Assembly (NCBI GenBank): GCA_023511725.1
Contig: JAIMAY010000003.1
Coordinates: 1 to 64,000, forward strand
DNA: 64,000 nt
Direction: 5' to 3'
From: Alicyclobacillus sp.
GTDB lineage: Bacteria > Bacillota > Bacilli > Alicyclobacillales > Alicyclobacillaceae
Both the position numbers and the translations under genes were made by a program. A model generated the notes under the pieces. That model had not been told where the DNA came from. It searched no databases and saw only the letters and a list, made by a program, of their open reading frames with translations. Of the stretch, positions 48,056-56,738 are shown in pieces (positions within the stretch are counted from its first letter, which is position 1; every line of letters begins with the position of its first letter).

Positions 48056-48589
48056 TCAGCCGGGTGGCGCGCCGCGGAGCTCCCGGTACCAAGCCAGGGC
48101 CTCCTGCTCGACAGCCGCGATGAAGGGTGCCTTGCCGCGTATGTACGACTCGATGTCGTAAGGGAAGGCCTGCGCCAACTGCCGCTTCAGGGCGCCGTAG
48201 GCGTTTCGCACCTCAGCATGGTTACGCAGATAGTCCCGAAACGCCAGGTGCCGGTCAATCTCCGGATTCCCTTCCTCAAACACATGCACGTGATGCGTGC
48301 GCCGGTCTGCACCCTTACGGAAGAACCGCCGCCCAGGGATGCCGTATTCACCCATGGCTTCGTAGCCCATGGAGGCCATGGTTGCATTGTGCGCGTCCAC
48401 CCGCAGGATGTCCCGGACCACGACCAGAACATCGATAATCGGTTTTGCATCCAGCCCCGGCACCGCCGTGCTGCCGATATGGTGCACCCCGATGCACGCT
48501 TCGCCGAACACGCGCTCCAGCTTGACGGCTTCCTCCTCGAACATCGTGTGCCACGCCGCGCTGTGCGGACATACTTCCACGCGTCGCAC
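48056..48589 (-). CDS. GrpB family protein (UPF0157)
   Basis: A 177-aa protein of the nucleotidyltransferase-like GrpB fold: H-H-I-G-S-T-A-V-P-G-L-D-A-K-P-I-I-D-V-L-V, the family signature, then H-H-V-H-V-F and a basic helical C-terminus. The fold retains the G-S and D-x-D-like spacing of nucleotidyltransferases; its activity is unproven. The GTG at 48589 follows GTGAGG by 5 nt; the longer frame upstream is Arg-rich and unlikely. Confidence 0.87.
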   Translation of the reverse strand: MRRVEVCPHSAAWHTMFEEEAVKLERVFGEACIGVHHIGSTAVPGLDAKPIIDVLVVVRDILRVDAHNATMASMGYEAMGEYGIPGRRFFRKGADRRTHHVHVFEEGNPEIDRHLAFRDYLRNHAEVRNAYGALKRQLAQAFPYDIESYIRGKAPFIAAVEQEALAWYRELRGAPPG

Positions 48590-48717
48590 CCGAGCCTCAC
48601 TCCCTGTCGCGTGTCGCCGCCTCGCCGGCGGCTTAGCGTAAGGTCCCTCCGCTATCCGGCGCGATGGCGCGCCTCGCGCGCCACCCATCCGCGCCATAGC
48701 GCGCGATACGTCACGCC

Positions 48718-49080
48718 TCACGACCGTGTGCCGTCCCCTTGCGGATCATTCGTCCGCTCGAATTCGTACGCTCGTTCGACTCGGCATACCCGCACGCTGT
48801 AGCGCTCGTACCACTGCTTCTGCCCGAGTCGCTGCGCGAGGCGATGGCGCGCGTGGTTTCGCCAGTTGGCGATGGCCTCCTCGGACGCCCAGTACGACAC
48901 GGTGATACCGAGCCCGTCGGCGCCGCGCACGCTTTCCGCGCCAAGAAAGCCCGGCTGCTCTTGTGCGAGCCGCATCATCTCGTCCGCCATGGCGGCATAG
49001 CCGTCGTCACCCTCGGTTCGCAGCGAGGTGAAGATCACTGCGTAGTACGGGGGTTGTAGTGATCCCGGGAATCCTTGCAT
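48718..49080 (-). CDS. antibiotic biosynthesis monooxygenase domain protein
   Basis: A 120-aa ABM-fold protein: Y-Y-A-V-I-F-T-S-L-R, E-Q-P-G-F-L-G-A-E-S-V and V-S-Y-W-A-S-E-E-A-I-A-N-W. These small dimers act on quinone-like or heme substrates. The ATG at 49080 has GGAGAG 7 nt upstream. The partner and substrate are not evident. Confidence 0.85.
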   Translation of the reverse strand: MQGFPGSLQPPYYAVIFTSLRTEGDDGYAAMADEMMRLAQEQPGFLGAESVRGADGLGITVSYWASEEAIANWRNHARHRLAQRLGQKQWYERYSVRVCRVERAYEFERTNDPQGDGTRS

Positions 49081-49350
49081 GTTGCGTCTCTCCTTTGGTA
49101 CGTCGGATCCGCGTGACAACCGTCAGATATGCGGCCGGGAAGGCTCGTACGCCTGTGCCAGTCGCCGGCGTTTCGGGGTAGGGTGCCGCCGATACATGCA
49201 TCCCCTATCTCTGGACTCCAGCGTCCCAATGTGTGTTGCCGACACTTCCGACACGATTCCCATAATTCATGATGCTACTTGATCTACATCTCCCCTGCAA
49301 TGCGTAAACCCCGGGGGATGCGCGTTGCCCCTGCGAGGCGTGGGCGACCG

Positions 49351-49381
49351 TTGACACGCTTTCTTTCGCGCGTGCTAGAAC
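49351..49381 (+). promoter_or_regulatory. promoter upstream of the GNAT gene
   Basis: TTGACA (49351-49356) and an extended -10 TGCTAGAAC (TAGAAC at 49376-49381), spacing 19. The 49081-49531 spacer contains nothing else I can support; no tRNA-like or riboswitch-like structure was seen. Confidence 0.6.
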
Positions 49382-49531
49382 GCAAACGCCCGTGCACGCA
49401 CTTTTGTGCTAAAGTGGGGCCAACCTGGCGATGACACCAACCGAACAGGCCCCCCAGCCCTGCATATCCGCCAGGGGGGCGGTCATTGTCGCTGCTGTCA
49501 CCATCCGCAGAGAGTGAAGGAGGTCTCGGGA

Positions 49532-50083
49532 ATGTTCCACCTCCAGGTCACACCGGACATTCGTCTCCGCTTGCTCGAGCCGCGCGATGCGGGGGCGGTG
49601 TTTCGGGCGCTGGACGGATCGCGTGAGCACCTTCGGCGCTGGCTAGGCTTCGTCGACAGTGTGCAGTCGGAGGCGGACACGCGGCGCTTCATCGAGGACG
49701 GCCTGCGCAGGTACGCGGCGCAGAACGGCGCGGAGATGGGTATTTGGTATCAGGGTCAGCTGGCGGGGGTGGTGGGGCTGCATTACATCCACTGGACGCA
49801 CCGCGATACCGCTCTCGGCTATTGGCTGGCGGCGGGATTCGAGGGGCGCGGCATCATGACCGCCGCGTGCGCGGGCCTCATCGATCACCTATTCCGCGAG
49901 CTGCAACTCCACCGCGTGGAGATCCGCGCGGCCGTCGAGAACACGCGCAGCCGCCGCGTCGCAGAGCGGCTCGGCTTCCGGTACGAGGGCTGCCGGCGGC
50001 ACGCCGAGTGGCTCTATGACCACTATGTCGATCACGCCCTGTATGGCCTTCTCGCCGACGAGTGGCGCGGGCCTGTGCACTGA
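49532..50083 (+). CDS. RimJ/RimL-type GNAT acetyltransferase
   Basis: A 183-aa N-acetyltransferase of the ribosomal-protein-serine acetyltransferase group: R-L-R-L-L-E-P-R-D-A near the start, then Y-W-L-A-A-G-F-E-G-R-G-I-M-T-A as the acetyl-CoA loop, and N-T-R-S-R-R-V-A-E-R-L-G-F. AAGGAGGT precedes the ATG at 49532. Substrate unknown. Confidence 0.88.
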   Translation: MFHLQVTPDIRLRLLEPRDAGAVFRALDGSREHLRRWLGFVDSVQSEADTRRFIEDGLRRYAAQNGAEMGIWYQGQLAGVVGLHYIHWTHRDTALGYWLAAGFEGRGIMTAACAGLIDHLFRELQLHRVEIRAAVENTRSRRVAERLGFRYEGCRRHAEWLYDHYVDHALYGLLADEWRGPVH

Positions 50084-50181
50084 GCGCGCGTACACGTAAG
50101 GCCGGAGGGGCCGCGCGTGACTTGGGCACGCGCACGCACCTCGCAGCGTCTGCGTGCGCATCGGCAGCGCCCGTCCGCGCG

Positions 50182-50824
50182 TCACGCGCGCACGCGACGC
50201 AGCGCGACACCGACCGCCACCGCCAGGGCGCTCAGCTCGGCCTGCAGGGCGGTAGGTGGGATAGCCTGCAGCCACGCCATCCAGGTGCGCCAGAGCACCG
50301 ACGACGTGATGGCCCACGGCGGCGGTGCCTGCAGAACGAGCCCGCACCCAGCCCAGGCGGCCATGCCCGCGGCGAGGAGCAGCACCCAGCCGTGCTGCGC
50401 GCACTGCTCGGCAAAGAAGGCGGCCACCCATGCGAACAGCGGCACGCACGCGACGGCGATGCCCGCGAGCCAGGCGTGGAGATGGCCCACGCGGGTGCCG
50501 AGCCAGACCATGTTGTCCATGTTACCTGCGATGGTGACCGCGCAGATGCGCAGCATCCGCAGCCAGTTGGGGGTGAGACCTGACGGGGAAGCCGGCGCCC
50601 GCGGCGATGCGGATGGCCCTCAGGAACAGGAGGACGGCAGCGGACCAACGGCACGCGGGCATCTGCAGCAGACGGGCGGCCCCCGTGGCCAGGACGGCCT
50701 GTACCGCTGTGACGACAAGGCCGACGGCGAGCATCCATCGGAACGGGCGATGGCCGTCGTCCGCCGCTAAAGATCCGGCGAGCAGGGCGTTGTCGATGGT
50801 GATAACGGAAGTTATCGGAATCAG
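50182..50824 (-). pseudogene. frameshifted TerC-family membrane protein
   Basis: Two minus-strand frames together make one TerC-like protein. The first (from about 50824) reads V-I-T-I-D-N-A-L-L-A-G and continues to about residue 80. The second reads R-I-C-A-V-T-I-A-G-N-M-D-N-M-V-W-L-G and then three membrane helices. The frames switch near 50575-50590. Removing one base in GTCAGGTCTC (minus strand) joins them into about 213 aa, the length of Bacillus YjbE. TerC proteins are metal-related exporters with acidic D-N motifs in two repeats, both visible here. The start codon is unclear (CTG or ATT). A sequencing error is the alternative to a true mutation. Confidence 0.72.
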
Positions 50825-50832
50825 GTGCCTCT

Positions 50833-50861
50833 AGCATAGCACGTTTTCGATGGAATGTGAA
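50833..50861 (-). promoter_or_regulatory. promoter of the TerC-like gene
   Basis: On the minus strand TTCACA (50861-50856) and TATGCT (50838-50833) are separated by 17 nt, only about 10 nt before the likely start. The transcript would have almost no leader. Confidence 0.6.
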
Positions 50862-50869
50862 GTGTTGTG

Positions 50870-50898
50870 TTGTGTAGTTTTGTGCTGTCTTGTACAAT
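50870..50898 (+). promoter_or_regulatory. promoter of the HTH-antitoxin-toxin operon
   Basis: TTGTGT (50870-50875) and TACAAT (50893-50898), spacing 17, about 31 nt before the HTH gene and divergent from the TerC-like promoter. Confidence 0.6.
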
Positions 50899-50928
50899 GA
50901 GCGAAGAAGATGCGGGAGGTGCGGCGAG

Positions 50929-51138
50929 GTGCAGAAAGACGTGCTCAACGTCGAGGAAGCCGCCGAACTGCTTGGTGTCAGCCCGTGGACGGTACGTGAA
51001 CAAGCGCGCATGGGCCGGTTGCCGGGGCGTAAGGTGGGCAAGGAATGGCGCTTCTCAAGAGCCGCCTTGCTCAGTTGGCTGGCCGGAAGTCAGCAGGATG
51101 GGCAGTCGTCTGGACAGCATCAGCATCAAGCGACCTAA
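50929..51138 (+). CDS. excisionase-type helix-turn-helix protein
   Basis: A 69-aa protein with the MerR-like HTH_17 fold: L-N-V-E-E-A-A-E-L-L-G-V-S-P-W-T-V-R, then G-R-L-P-G-R-K-V-G-K-E-W-R-F. Such proteins occur as phage excisionases or as small repressors. The GTG at 50929 has GGAGGT 8 nt upstream. It sits first in a likely operon with the antitoxin and toxin, so it may regulate them. Confidence 0.82.
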   Translation: MQKDVLNVEEAAELLGVSPWTVREQARMGRLPGRKVGKEWRFSRAALLSWLAGSQQDGQSSGQHQHQAT

Positions 51139-51157
51139 CCAGAAGCCGAGGGGATTG

Positions 51158-51418
51158 ATGATAGTGAGCGCGGAGAGGGAAGAGTTGCACCGCATGTTGG
51201 ACGCCATTCCAGAAGGCCTGCTCCCTGCTGTCCGGAAGTCACTCGAAAGTATCCTGGACGGTGCGGATGATCCGGTGCGCCGTGCGCTAGAAAATGCGCC
51301 TTTGGATGACGAACCGGAGACCGATGAAGAACGCAAGGCGGTGGAGGAAGGTAAGGCCGATATTCGCGCCGGTCGTACACTGTCCACGGATGAGCTGCGG
51401 CAGGAGCTTGGTTTATGA
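51158..51418 (+). CDS. RelB-like antitoxin
   Basis: An 86-aa acidic protein with a C-terminal D-D-E-P-E-T-D-E-E-R-K-A-V-E-E-G-K-A-D-I-R-A-G-R segment that is common in antitoxins of RelE-type toxins, and an N-terminal helical part. The ATG at 51158 is 4 nt from GAGGGG; a GTG at 51164 is the alternative. Its stop overlaps the toxin start, the usual arrangement for a toxin-antitoxin pair. Confidence 0.78.
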   Translation: MIVSAEREELHRMLDAIPEGLLPAVRKSLESILDGADDPVRRALENAPLDDEPETDEERKAVEEGKADIRAGRTLSTDELRQELGL

Positions 51419-51672
51419 CCTACGAGGTGAGATGGTCGCGGAATGCCGTGAAAGACCTGCGGCGGCTGGACAAGTTCACTGTGCGAAGGATCGTGGAGGC
51501 TGTTGATACATTCGCGGCCACAGGGCGAGGAGACGTCAAGAAGCTCACCAACTCCGGCGGCGAATATCGCTTGCGTGTGGGAGACTGGCGCGTTCGGTTC
51601 ACAGTCGATGACGAAGTGAAAGTCTTGTCTGTCGTTCGGGTATTGCCTCGAGGAGAAGCATACAAACGATAA
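51415..51672 (+). CDS. RelE/ParE-family toxin
   Basis: An 85-aa basic protein with the RelE fold: M-T-Y-E-V-R-W-S-R-N-A-V-K-D-L-R-R-L-D, then Y-R-L-R-V-G-D-W-R-V-R-F and V-L-S-V-V-R-V-L-P-R-G-E-A-Y-K. Members cut mRNA at the ribosome or poison gyrase. The R-V-G-D-W-R-V-R-F pattern favours the RelE mRNA-interferase side. ATG overlaps the antitoxin stop. Confidence 0.85.
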   Translation: MTYEVRWSRNAVKDLRRLDKFTVRRIVEAVDTFAATGRGDVKKLTNSGGEYRLRVGDWRVRFTVDDEVKVLSVVRVLPRGEAYKR

Positions 51673-51697
51673 GCCGGTCCGCGGGAGAGGACAAGCC

Positions 51698-51985
51698 ATG
51701 GCGATTACCGTTACATTCTCGATTCAAAAGGGCGGATGCGCTAAAACCACCACAGCGGGGATCGTGTCCTACATCCTGAGCCAGCAGCACAGAGTGCTGG
51801 CTTGTGATCTCGACTCTCAGGGGAACCTTACGGAACTGCTGATGCAGACCGACATCTACGACTTTCACGGCCGAACCATCTTGGAGGCCATGCAGGAGCG
51901 GAATGCAGCTCCGTACATACACAAGGTAACCGACACTTTGCATCTTCTCACGGCCGATGACCTTCTCGCGACATTCTCGTCGTGA
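51698..51985 (+). pseudogene. truncated ParA-family ATPase
   Basis: A 95-aa N-terminal fragment of a ParA protein: Walker A K-G-G-C-A-K-T-T-T (residues 11-19), C-D-L-D-S-Q-G-N as Walker A', and H-L-L-T-A-D-D-L-L before the stop. Full ParA proteins are about 250 aa. No continuation was found in the other frames of 51986-52288. It carries a good ribosome binding site (GGGAGAGG). It is distinct from the chromosomal parA and looks like a plasmid or mobile-element remnant. The gap to 52288 otherwise holds only a minus-strand terminator. Confidence 0.78.
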
Positions 51986-52092
51986 TCGCCAACTCGATAA
52001 CGTCAGGCTGCATGCGGCACCTCCGCACTGCAGGGATGGAGTCAAGCTGGGTTGGGCCAAGCCATGCCGGACGACACCGGGCCGGGCAGGGC

Positions 52093-52135
52093 AAAAAAAG
52101 AGCTCCTGCCGCTGGCGACGCGCCGCAGCAGGAGC
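52093..52135 (-). terminator. terminator of the L,D-transpeptidase gene
   Basis: On the minus strand GCTCCTGC (52135-52128) pairs with GCAGGAGC (52109-52102) and is followed by a T-run (the A-run at 52093-52099 on plus). Confidence 0.85.
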
Positions 52136-52288
52136 CATCAGCCACGTCCGAACATGCAGGACGGGCAATTTTGGCGAGCTCTATCGCCAATGGGGTTGTG
52201 CGAGGGGAGGCCGGGATCGTCCGATGGGGACGATCAACTCGTCCTACACCACCACTCTATGCGCACCGTGGGACGAGTAGACCACGGA

Positions 52289-53221
52289 TCAGCCGTTGCC
52301 CTCGATGTGAACCAGCGTGCCGATGTGCAGATACGGCCAGGCCTGCGCGGCCTTGCTCACCGGCAGCTCGACGCAGCCGAGGCTCTGCGGGTAGCCGTAC
52401 GCCGCACGCTCGAAACCGTGAATGGCCTCGCCGCGATAGAAGTAGCTGACGTAGGGTACACCCGGATCCGAATAGTGTTCACCCCACGGCGTGACCCCGG
52501 ACATCGTCTGGCTCCGGTACTGGAGATACACGGGATACGTGCCGATCACGGTCGGGCTCTCCGGGATCCCGGTGTTGACGCGGGTGGTCAGCACCACCTG
52601 CCCGTCATGCCAGAGCGTCAGCGTTTCCGGCCGGCTTTCGGAGACGCTGACGAAGGTGTAGCCCCACGGGTTGGTCCTGTGACGCGCCCGCGCCTCGGCC
52701 AGGGCGGCCTGCGTCTGCGGACCCGCCACGCCGTCCACCGCCAGTCCGTTCACCGCCTGGAACGCCATCACGGCGGCCTGGGTGAGCACGTTGTAAGTGC
52801 CGGGCGTCCAGAGCGTGCGCAGGGACTCGGGCACGGTGGAGACAGGCCAGCGCCACACCCAGGTTCCGCTCGCACCTTCCCTTACCCACTGCACCGGAAG
52901 GTAACCCAGTGCAGCCAAGGATTGCTGGAGAGTGACGACGGCGGGACCTTGATCTCCCGGGTGGAGCGTGGGAGGTGACGTGCGGTGGGACGTGCCGGAC
53001 CCGGTCTTGGCTCGGGGCGGCGGCAAGGCATCGTTGGATCCCACCGCAGACCCGCCGGATCCCGGCGACGTCGCCACCTGGGCATCGGGCAGCGCCCGGA
53101 GTGCGGGGGGAAGGGTTCCGCAGCCGCCGAGGATACTCACCAGCAACAGCGCAGCCAGTACCGCCGGCCATCGCGCGCGCGCCGCCAAGCGCCGCCAGCC
53201 GTGAACGACATGTGGGGCCAT
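52289..53221 (-). CDS. L,D-transpeptidase (YkuD) lipoprotein
   Basis: A 310-aa exported protein. A hydrophobic signal with lipobox L-G-G-C lies at about residues 20-34, then a Pro/Ser/Gly linker, a peptidoglycan-binding domain (G-D-Q-G-P-A-V-V-T-L-Q-Q-S-L-A-A-L-G-Y, about 90-185) and a C-terminal YkuD domain. The YkuD domain has the catalytic pattern I-H-G-F (His268) and S-L-G-C-V (Cys283). It cross-links or modifies peptidoglycan. The ATG at 53221 is preferred; a GTG 17 codons upstream is possible. Confidence 0.9.
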   Translation of the reverse strand: MAPHVVHGWRRLAARARWPAVLAALLLVSILGGCGTLPPALRALPDAQVATSPGSGGSAVGSNDALPPPRAKTGSGTSHRTSPPTLHPGDQGPAVVTLQQSLAALGYLPVQWVREGASGTWVWRWPVSTVPESLRTLWTPGTYNVLTQAAVMAFQAVNGLAVDGVAGPQTQAALAEARARHRTNPWGYTFVSVSESRPETLTLWHDGQVVLTTRVNTGIPESPTVIGTYPVYLQYRSQTMSGVTPWGEHYSDPGVPYVSYFYRGEAIHGFERAAYGYPQSLGCVELPVSKAAQAWPYLHIGTLVHIEGNG

Positions 53222-53399
53222 CCCGTGATCGCCTCGTTTGTTCGTGCCATGATGCGAAGAAACTACTTCCACGCTATTCGCCTCGCCGTCGGTTGATGCT
53301 GCGAGAAGGGCTCGTACGACGTCTCCCGAAAAAACACGGATTCATGATATGATTCAGATAGTTCGTGTGATACGAACATCCTGGTGAGGAGGCATCCCT

Positions 53400-55355
53400 G
53401 TGGGAGAAGCGGATAAGACGTTGGACACCCTGTGGCAGGATCAGCGAAGGTTCGACCCATCCGCGACCTTCCGTGCGCAGGCGAACTGGACGGACCCGGG
53501 CGTGTACGAGCGAGCCGAGGCGGACCCTGAAGGCTACTGGGCCGAGCAGGCACGTCACCTTACGTGGTTTGAGCCGTTTCAGACGGTGCTTGAGTGGGAC
53601 CCGCCGTTCGCCAAGTGGTTCCCGGGCGGGCGCATCAACGCGGCGTACAACGCGGTGGACCGGCATCGGGAGGGCTGGCGGAAGAACAAGGTGGCGCTGA
53701 TCTGGGAGGGTGAACCGGGCGACAGTCGGGTCTTCACGTATGACCAGCTTGGCGATGCGGTGGACCGGGCGGCGCACATGCTGGCGCGGCTGGGGGTGCG
53801 CCGCGGCGACCGGGTAACGCTGTATCTGCCCATGATCCCGGAGCTGCCCATCGCCATGCTCGCCTGCGCCAAGCTGGGCGCCATGCACTCGGTGGTTTTC
53901 GCCGGTTTCTCGGCGAACGCGTTGCGCGACCGGATCTTGGACGCCGGGTCCACATTGCTCATTACCGCCGACGGCGGTTGGCGCAAGGGTCAGGTGGTGC
54001 CGCTCAAACGCAACGCCGATGAGGCCATCGTGGGCACGACGGTGGAGAAGGTGCTGGTGGTTCGGCGCGTGGGCGATGCGGCGCGGGCGGATTGGCACCC
54101 TGGGCGGGACCTGGATTGGGCGGAGGAGATGGAGAAATCACCGCGCGCGCCATACCCGGCCGAACCGATGGACGCGGAGGACCCGCTGTTCCTGCTGTAC
54201 ACCTCCGGAACCACCGGCAAACCGAAGGGGATTGTGCACAGCACCGGCGGCTATCTGGTCGGGGCCAACACGACGATGCGGAGCGTGTTCGACATCAAGG
54301 AGGAGGACGTGTTCTTCTGCTCCGCCGATATCGGCTGGGTCACGGGGCACACGTACGTGGTCTACGGACCGCTGTCGGTCGGCGCCACCAGCCTGATGTA
54401 CGAGGGTGCGCCTGACTATCCTGATAAAGACCGGTTCTGGCAGATCATCGAGACGTACGGGGTGACGGTGTTCTACACCGCGCCCACCTTGATCAGGTCC
54501 TTCATGAAATGGGGCGAAGCCTATCCTCGCCGGCATGACCTGTCGTCACTGCGCCTGCTCGGCACGGCGGGTGAGCCCATCAACCCCGAGGCGTGGCTGT
54601 GGCTGCACGAGCATGTGGGGGGTGGACGTTGTCCCATCCTCGACACGTGGTGGCAAACGGAAACCGGCTCCGCGATGATTTCACCGTTGCCGGCCATCAC
54701 GCCGACCAAGCCGGGATCCGCGACCCGGCCACTGCCAGGCATTGCCGCTGATGTGGTGGATGAAGAGGGGAATTCGGTCCCCGCGGGGCGCGGCGGCTAT
54801 CTGGTGATCAAGCGGCCGTGGCCGTCGATGCTGCGCGGCGTGTGGGGAGACCCGGAACGCTTCCGTCAGACGTATTTCAGCAAGTTCCCCGGCTGGTACC
54901 TGACGGGCGACGGCGCGCGGCGCGACGAGGACGGCTACCTGTGGGTGCTCGGCCGGATGGACGACGTGATCAATGTGGCCGGCCACCGGATTGGCACGGC
55001 AGAGGTGGAGAGCGCGCTGGTGTCGCACCCGGCGGTGGCGGAGGCGGCGGTCATCGGCCGCAGCGATGAGGTGAAGGGGCAGGCCATCACCGCGTTTGTC
55101 ACGGTGCGCGAAGGTGTGACGCCGGATGATGCGCTCGCCCAGGCGCTGCGGAATCACGTCGCGCATGTCATCGGCCCCATCGCCCGCCCGGCGGAGGTGA
55201 TCTTCGCTGCGGACCTGCCGAAGACGCGCAGCGCAAAGATCATGCGCCGCTTGCTGCGCGACATCGCGGAAGGCCGGGTGCTCGGCGATACGACGACGCT
55301 GGCTGACCCAGCCGTCGTCGAGCAGCTGCGCCAGCAATACGCGCACCGGGAGTGA
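53400..55355 (+). CDS. acs: acetyl-CoA/propionyl-CoA synthetase
   Basis: A 651-aa ANL-superfamily enzyme that makes acyl-CoA from a short carboxylate, ATP and CoA. The A3 core is [12 protein letters not shown], the Acs-type W-W-Q-T-E-T-G-S motif is present, and the catalytic Lys is in T-R-S-A-K-I-M-R-R near the C-terminus. Its length fits acetyl-CoA synthetase. The GTG at 53400 has GGTGAGGAGG 7 nt upstream. Acetate is the likely substrate; propionate is not excluded. Confidence 0.93.
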   Translation: MGEADKTLDTLWQDQRRFDPSATFRAQANWTDPGVYERAEADPEGYWAEQARHLTWFEPFQTVLEWDPPFAKWFPGGRINAAYNAVDRHREGWRKNKVALIWEGEPGDSRVFTYDQLGDAVDRAAHMLARLGVRRGDRVTLYLPMIPELPIAMLACAKLGAMHSVVFAGFSANALRDRILDAGSTLLITADGGWRKGQVVPLKRNADEAIVGTTVEKVLVVRRVGDAARADWHPGRDLDWAEEMEKSPRAPYPAEPMDAEDPLFLLYTSGTTGKPKGIVHSTGGYLVGANTTMRSVFDIKEEDVFFCSADIGWVTGHTYVVYGPLSVGATSLMYEGAPDYPDKDRFWQIIETYGVTVFYTAPTLIRSFMKWGEAYPRRHDLSSLRLLGTAGEPINPEAWLWLHEHVGGGRCPILDTWWQTETGSAMISPLPAITPTKPGSATRPLPGIAADVVDEEGNSVPAGRGGYLVIKRPWPSMLRGVWGDPERFRQTYFSKFPGWYLTGDGARRDEDGYLWVLGRMDDVINVAGHRIGTAEVESALVSHPAVAEAAVIGRSDEVKGQAITAFVTVREGVTPDDALAQALRNHVAHVIGPIARPAEVIFAADLPKTRSAKIMRRLLRDIAEGRVLGDTTTLADPAVVEQLRQQYAHRE

Positions 55356-55419
55356 GGATGGATCGCCTTCTTCGTCCGTTTTGTGTAAAGTGAAGGCGGA
55401 CGGAGGGAGGCGCATCGGA

Positions 55420-56625
55420 TTGGACTACCTGGAACGAGGGCGGCCCGGCTATCTGCGGGCCACCCTCGCGCTGTTTGCGGGCGCGTTCGTAACGTTCGCG
55501 CTGCTGTATGTGATGCAGCCCCTGCTGCCGGCGCTATCGCGCCAGTACGGTGTGGACCCGGCCGCGTCCAGCCTCGCGGTGTCCATGACCACGGGCGCGC
55601 TGGCGGTGGCCATGCTGTTCGTGCCGGGGCTGTCGGACCGCTGGGGTCGGAAGCGCGTGATGCAGACCGCGATCCTGGCCGCGAGCCTCGTGTGTCTGCT
55701 TGTGGCCGGGGCGCCGTCCTTCCCTCTGCTGCTGGTGTTGCGCGTTGTGCAGGGCGTCGCGCTTGCGGGCTTTCCGGCGATTGCGATGACTTACGTTACG
55801 GAAGAATTCAGCCCGGGCAGCCAGGGACAGGCGATGGGCCTGTACGTCAGTGGCACCACGCTGGGTGGCATGGTGGGAAGGATCCTGACGGGGGCACTCA
55901 CAGACCTGTGGGGGTGGCGCGCAGCCGTGGTGTGGATGGGCGTCTTATGCCTCGCCATCTCCGCCTGGTTCATCTTCGCGCTCCCACGGCCGCGCCACTT
56001 TTCACCCCAGCCGTTGCCACTCGCCGATCTCGCCCGTCGCCTCACCGCCGCCGCCCGCGAACCGGCCGCCATCGGTCTCTACGCGGCCGCGTTTCTGCTG
56101 ATGGGTGGCTTCGTCAGCGTCTACAATTACCTGACGTATCAATTGCTGGCCCCGCCGTACCGGCTCAGTCAGACGTGGACGAGTCTGATCTTCCTCGTCT
56201 ACCTGGCCGGTACCGTCAGCTCCGCCTGGATGGGACGCTGGGGTGACCAGGTCGGCAAGGCGCGCGCGATGATCGCCTCCACGCTGCTGGGGCTTGCGGG
56301 GATTGCGCTCACTTTGCTGACGCCGCTTGGTGGCAAGATCCTCGGGCTGGCCATCTTCACCTTCGGCTTTTTCGGCGCGCACTCGACCGCCAGCAGTTGG
56401 GTGCCGCGCCTCGTCGGCGCCTGGCGCGCGCAGGCATCGTCGCTGTATTTGCTGTGCTACTATGCGGGGTCGAGCGTGATCGGCACCGTCGGCGGTTGGT
56501 GTTGGATTGCCGGCGGCTGGCCGACGCTAGTGGCGTTGGTGGGAATGCTGTATGGACTTGTGCTGCCGATCACGGCCTACACCCATCGTCACACATCCGC
56601 CCGGCAGGTGCGGGGGGCGGCATGA
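55420..56625 (+). CDS. MFS transporter (YnfM-like)
   Basis: A 401-aa major-facilitator protein with 12 hydrophobic helices. The loop-2-3 motif is present as G-L-S-D-R-W-G-R-K-R. Y-V-M-Q-P-L-L-P-A-L near helix 1 and L-Y-V-S-G-T-T-L-G-G-M-V-G-R resemble the YnfM/arabinose-efflux group. The substrate is unknown. The TTG at 55420 has GGGAGG 9 nt upstream; the frame remains open back to 55381. Confidence 0.9.
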   Translation: MDYLERGRPGYLRATLALFAGAFVTFALLYVMQPLLPALSRQYGVDPAASSLAVSMTTGALAVAMLFVPGLSDRWGRKRVMQTAILAASLVCLLVAGAPSFPLLLVLRVVQGVALAGFPAIAMTYVTEEFSPGSQGQAMGLYVSGTTLGGMVGRILTGALTDLWGWRAAVVWMGVLCLAISAWFIFALPRPRHFSPQPLPLADLARRLTAAAREPAAIGLYAAAFLLMGGFVSVYNYLTYQLLAPPYRLSQTWTSLIFLVYLAGTVSSAWMGRWGDQVGKARAMIASTLLGLAGIALTLLTPLGGKILGLAIFTFGFFGAHSTASSWVPRLVGAWRAQASSLYLLCYYAGSSVIGTVGGWCWIAGGWPTLVALVGMLYGLVLPITAYTHRHTSARQVRGAA

Positions 56626-56674
56626 GCCGCCTCACCCCTCACATTCGCATAACCTCTGCTACATCGCTCTATGT

Positions 56675-56704
56675 TTGACGAATCATTCTGATGTTTGTTA
56701 TGCT
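56675..56704 (+). promoter_or_regulatory. promoter of the MBL-fold gene
   Basis: TTGACG (56675-56680) and TATGCT (56699-56704), spacing 18, about 35 nt before the ATG. Confidence 0.65.
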
Positions 56705-56738
56705 GTTCCTAACGACCGGTTGGTTGGGAGCGGGGATC

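Noticed and set aside
49081-49531. Structured RNA or tRNA in the 450-bp spacer
   Set aside because: No T-loop, riboswitch or T-box pattern could be made out; only a promoter and the GNAT ribosome binding site.
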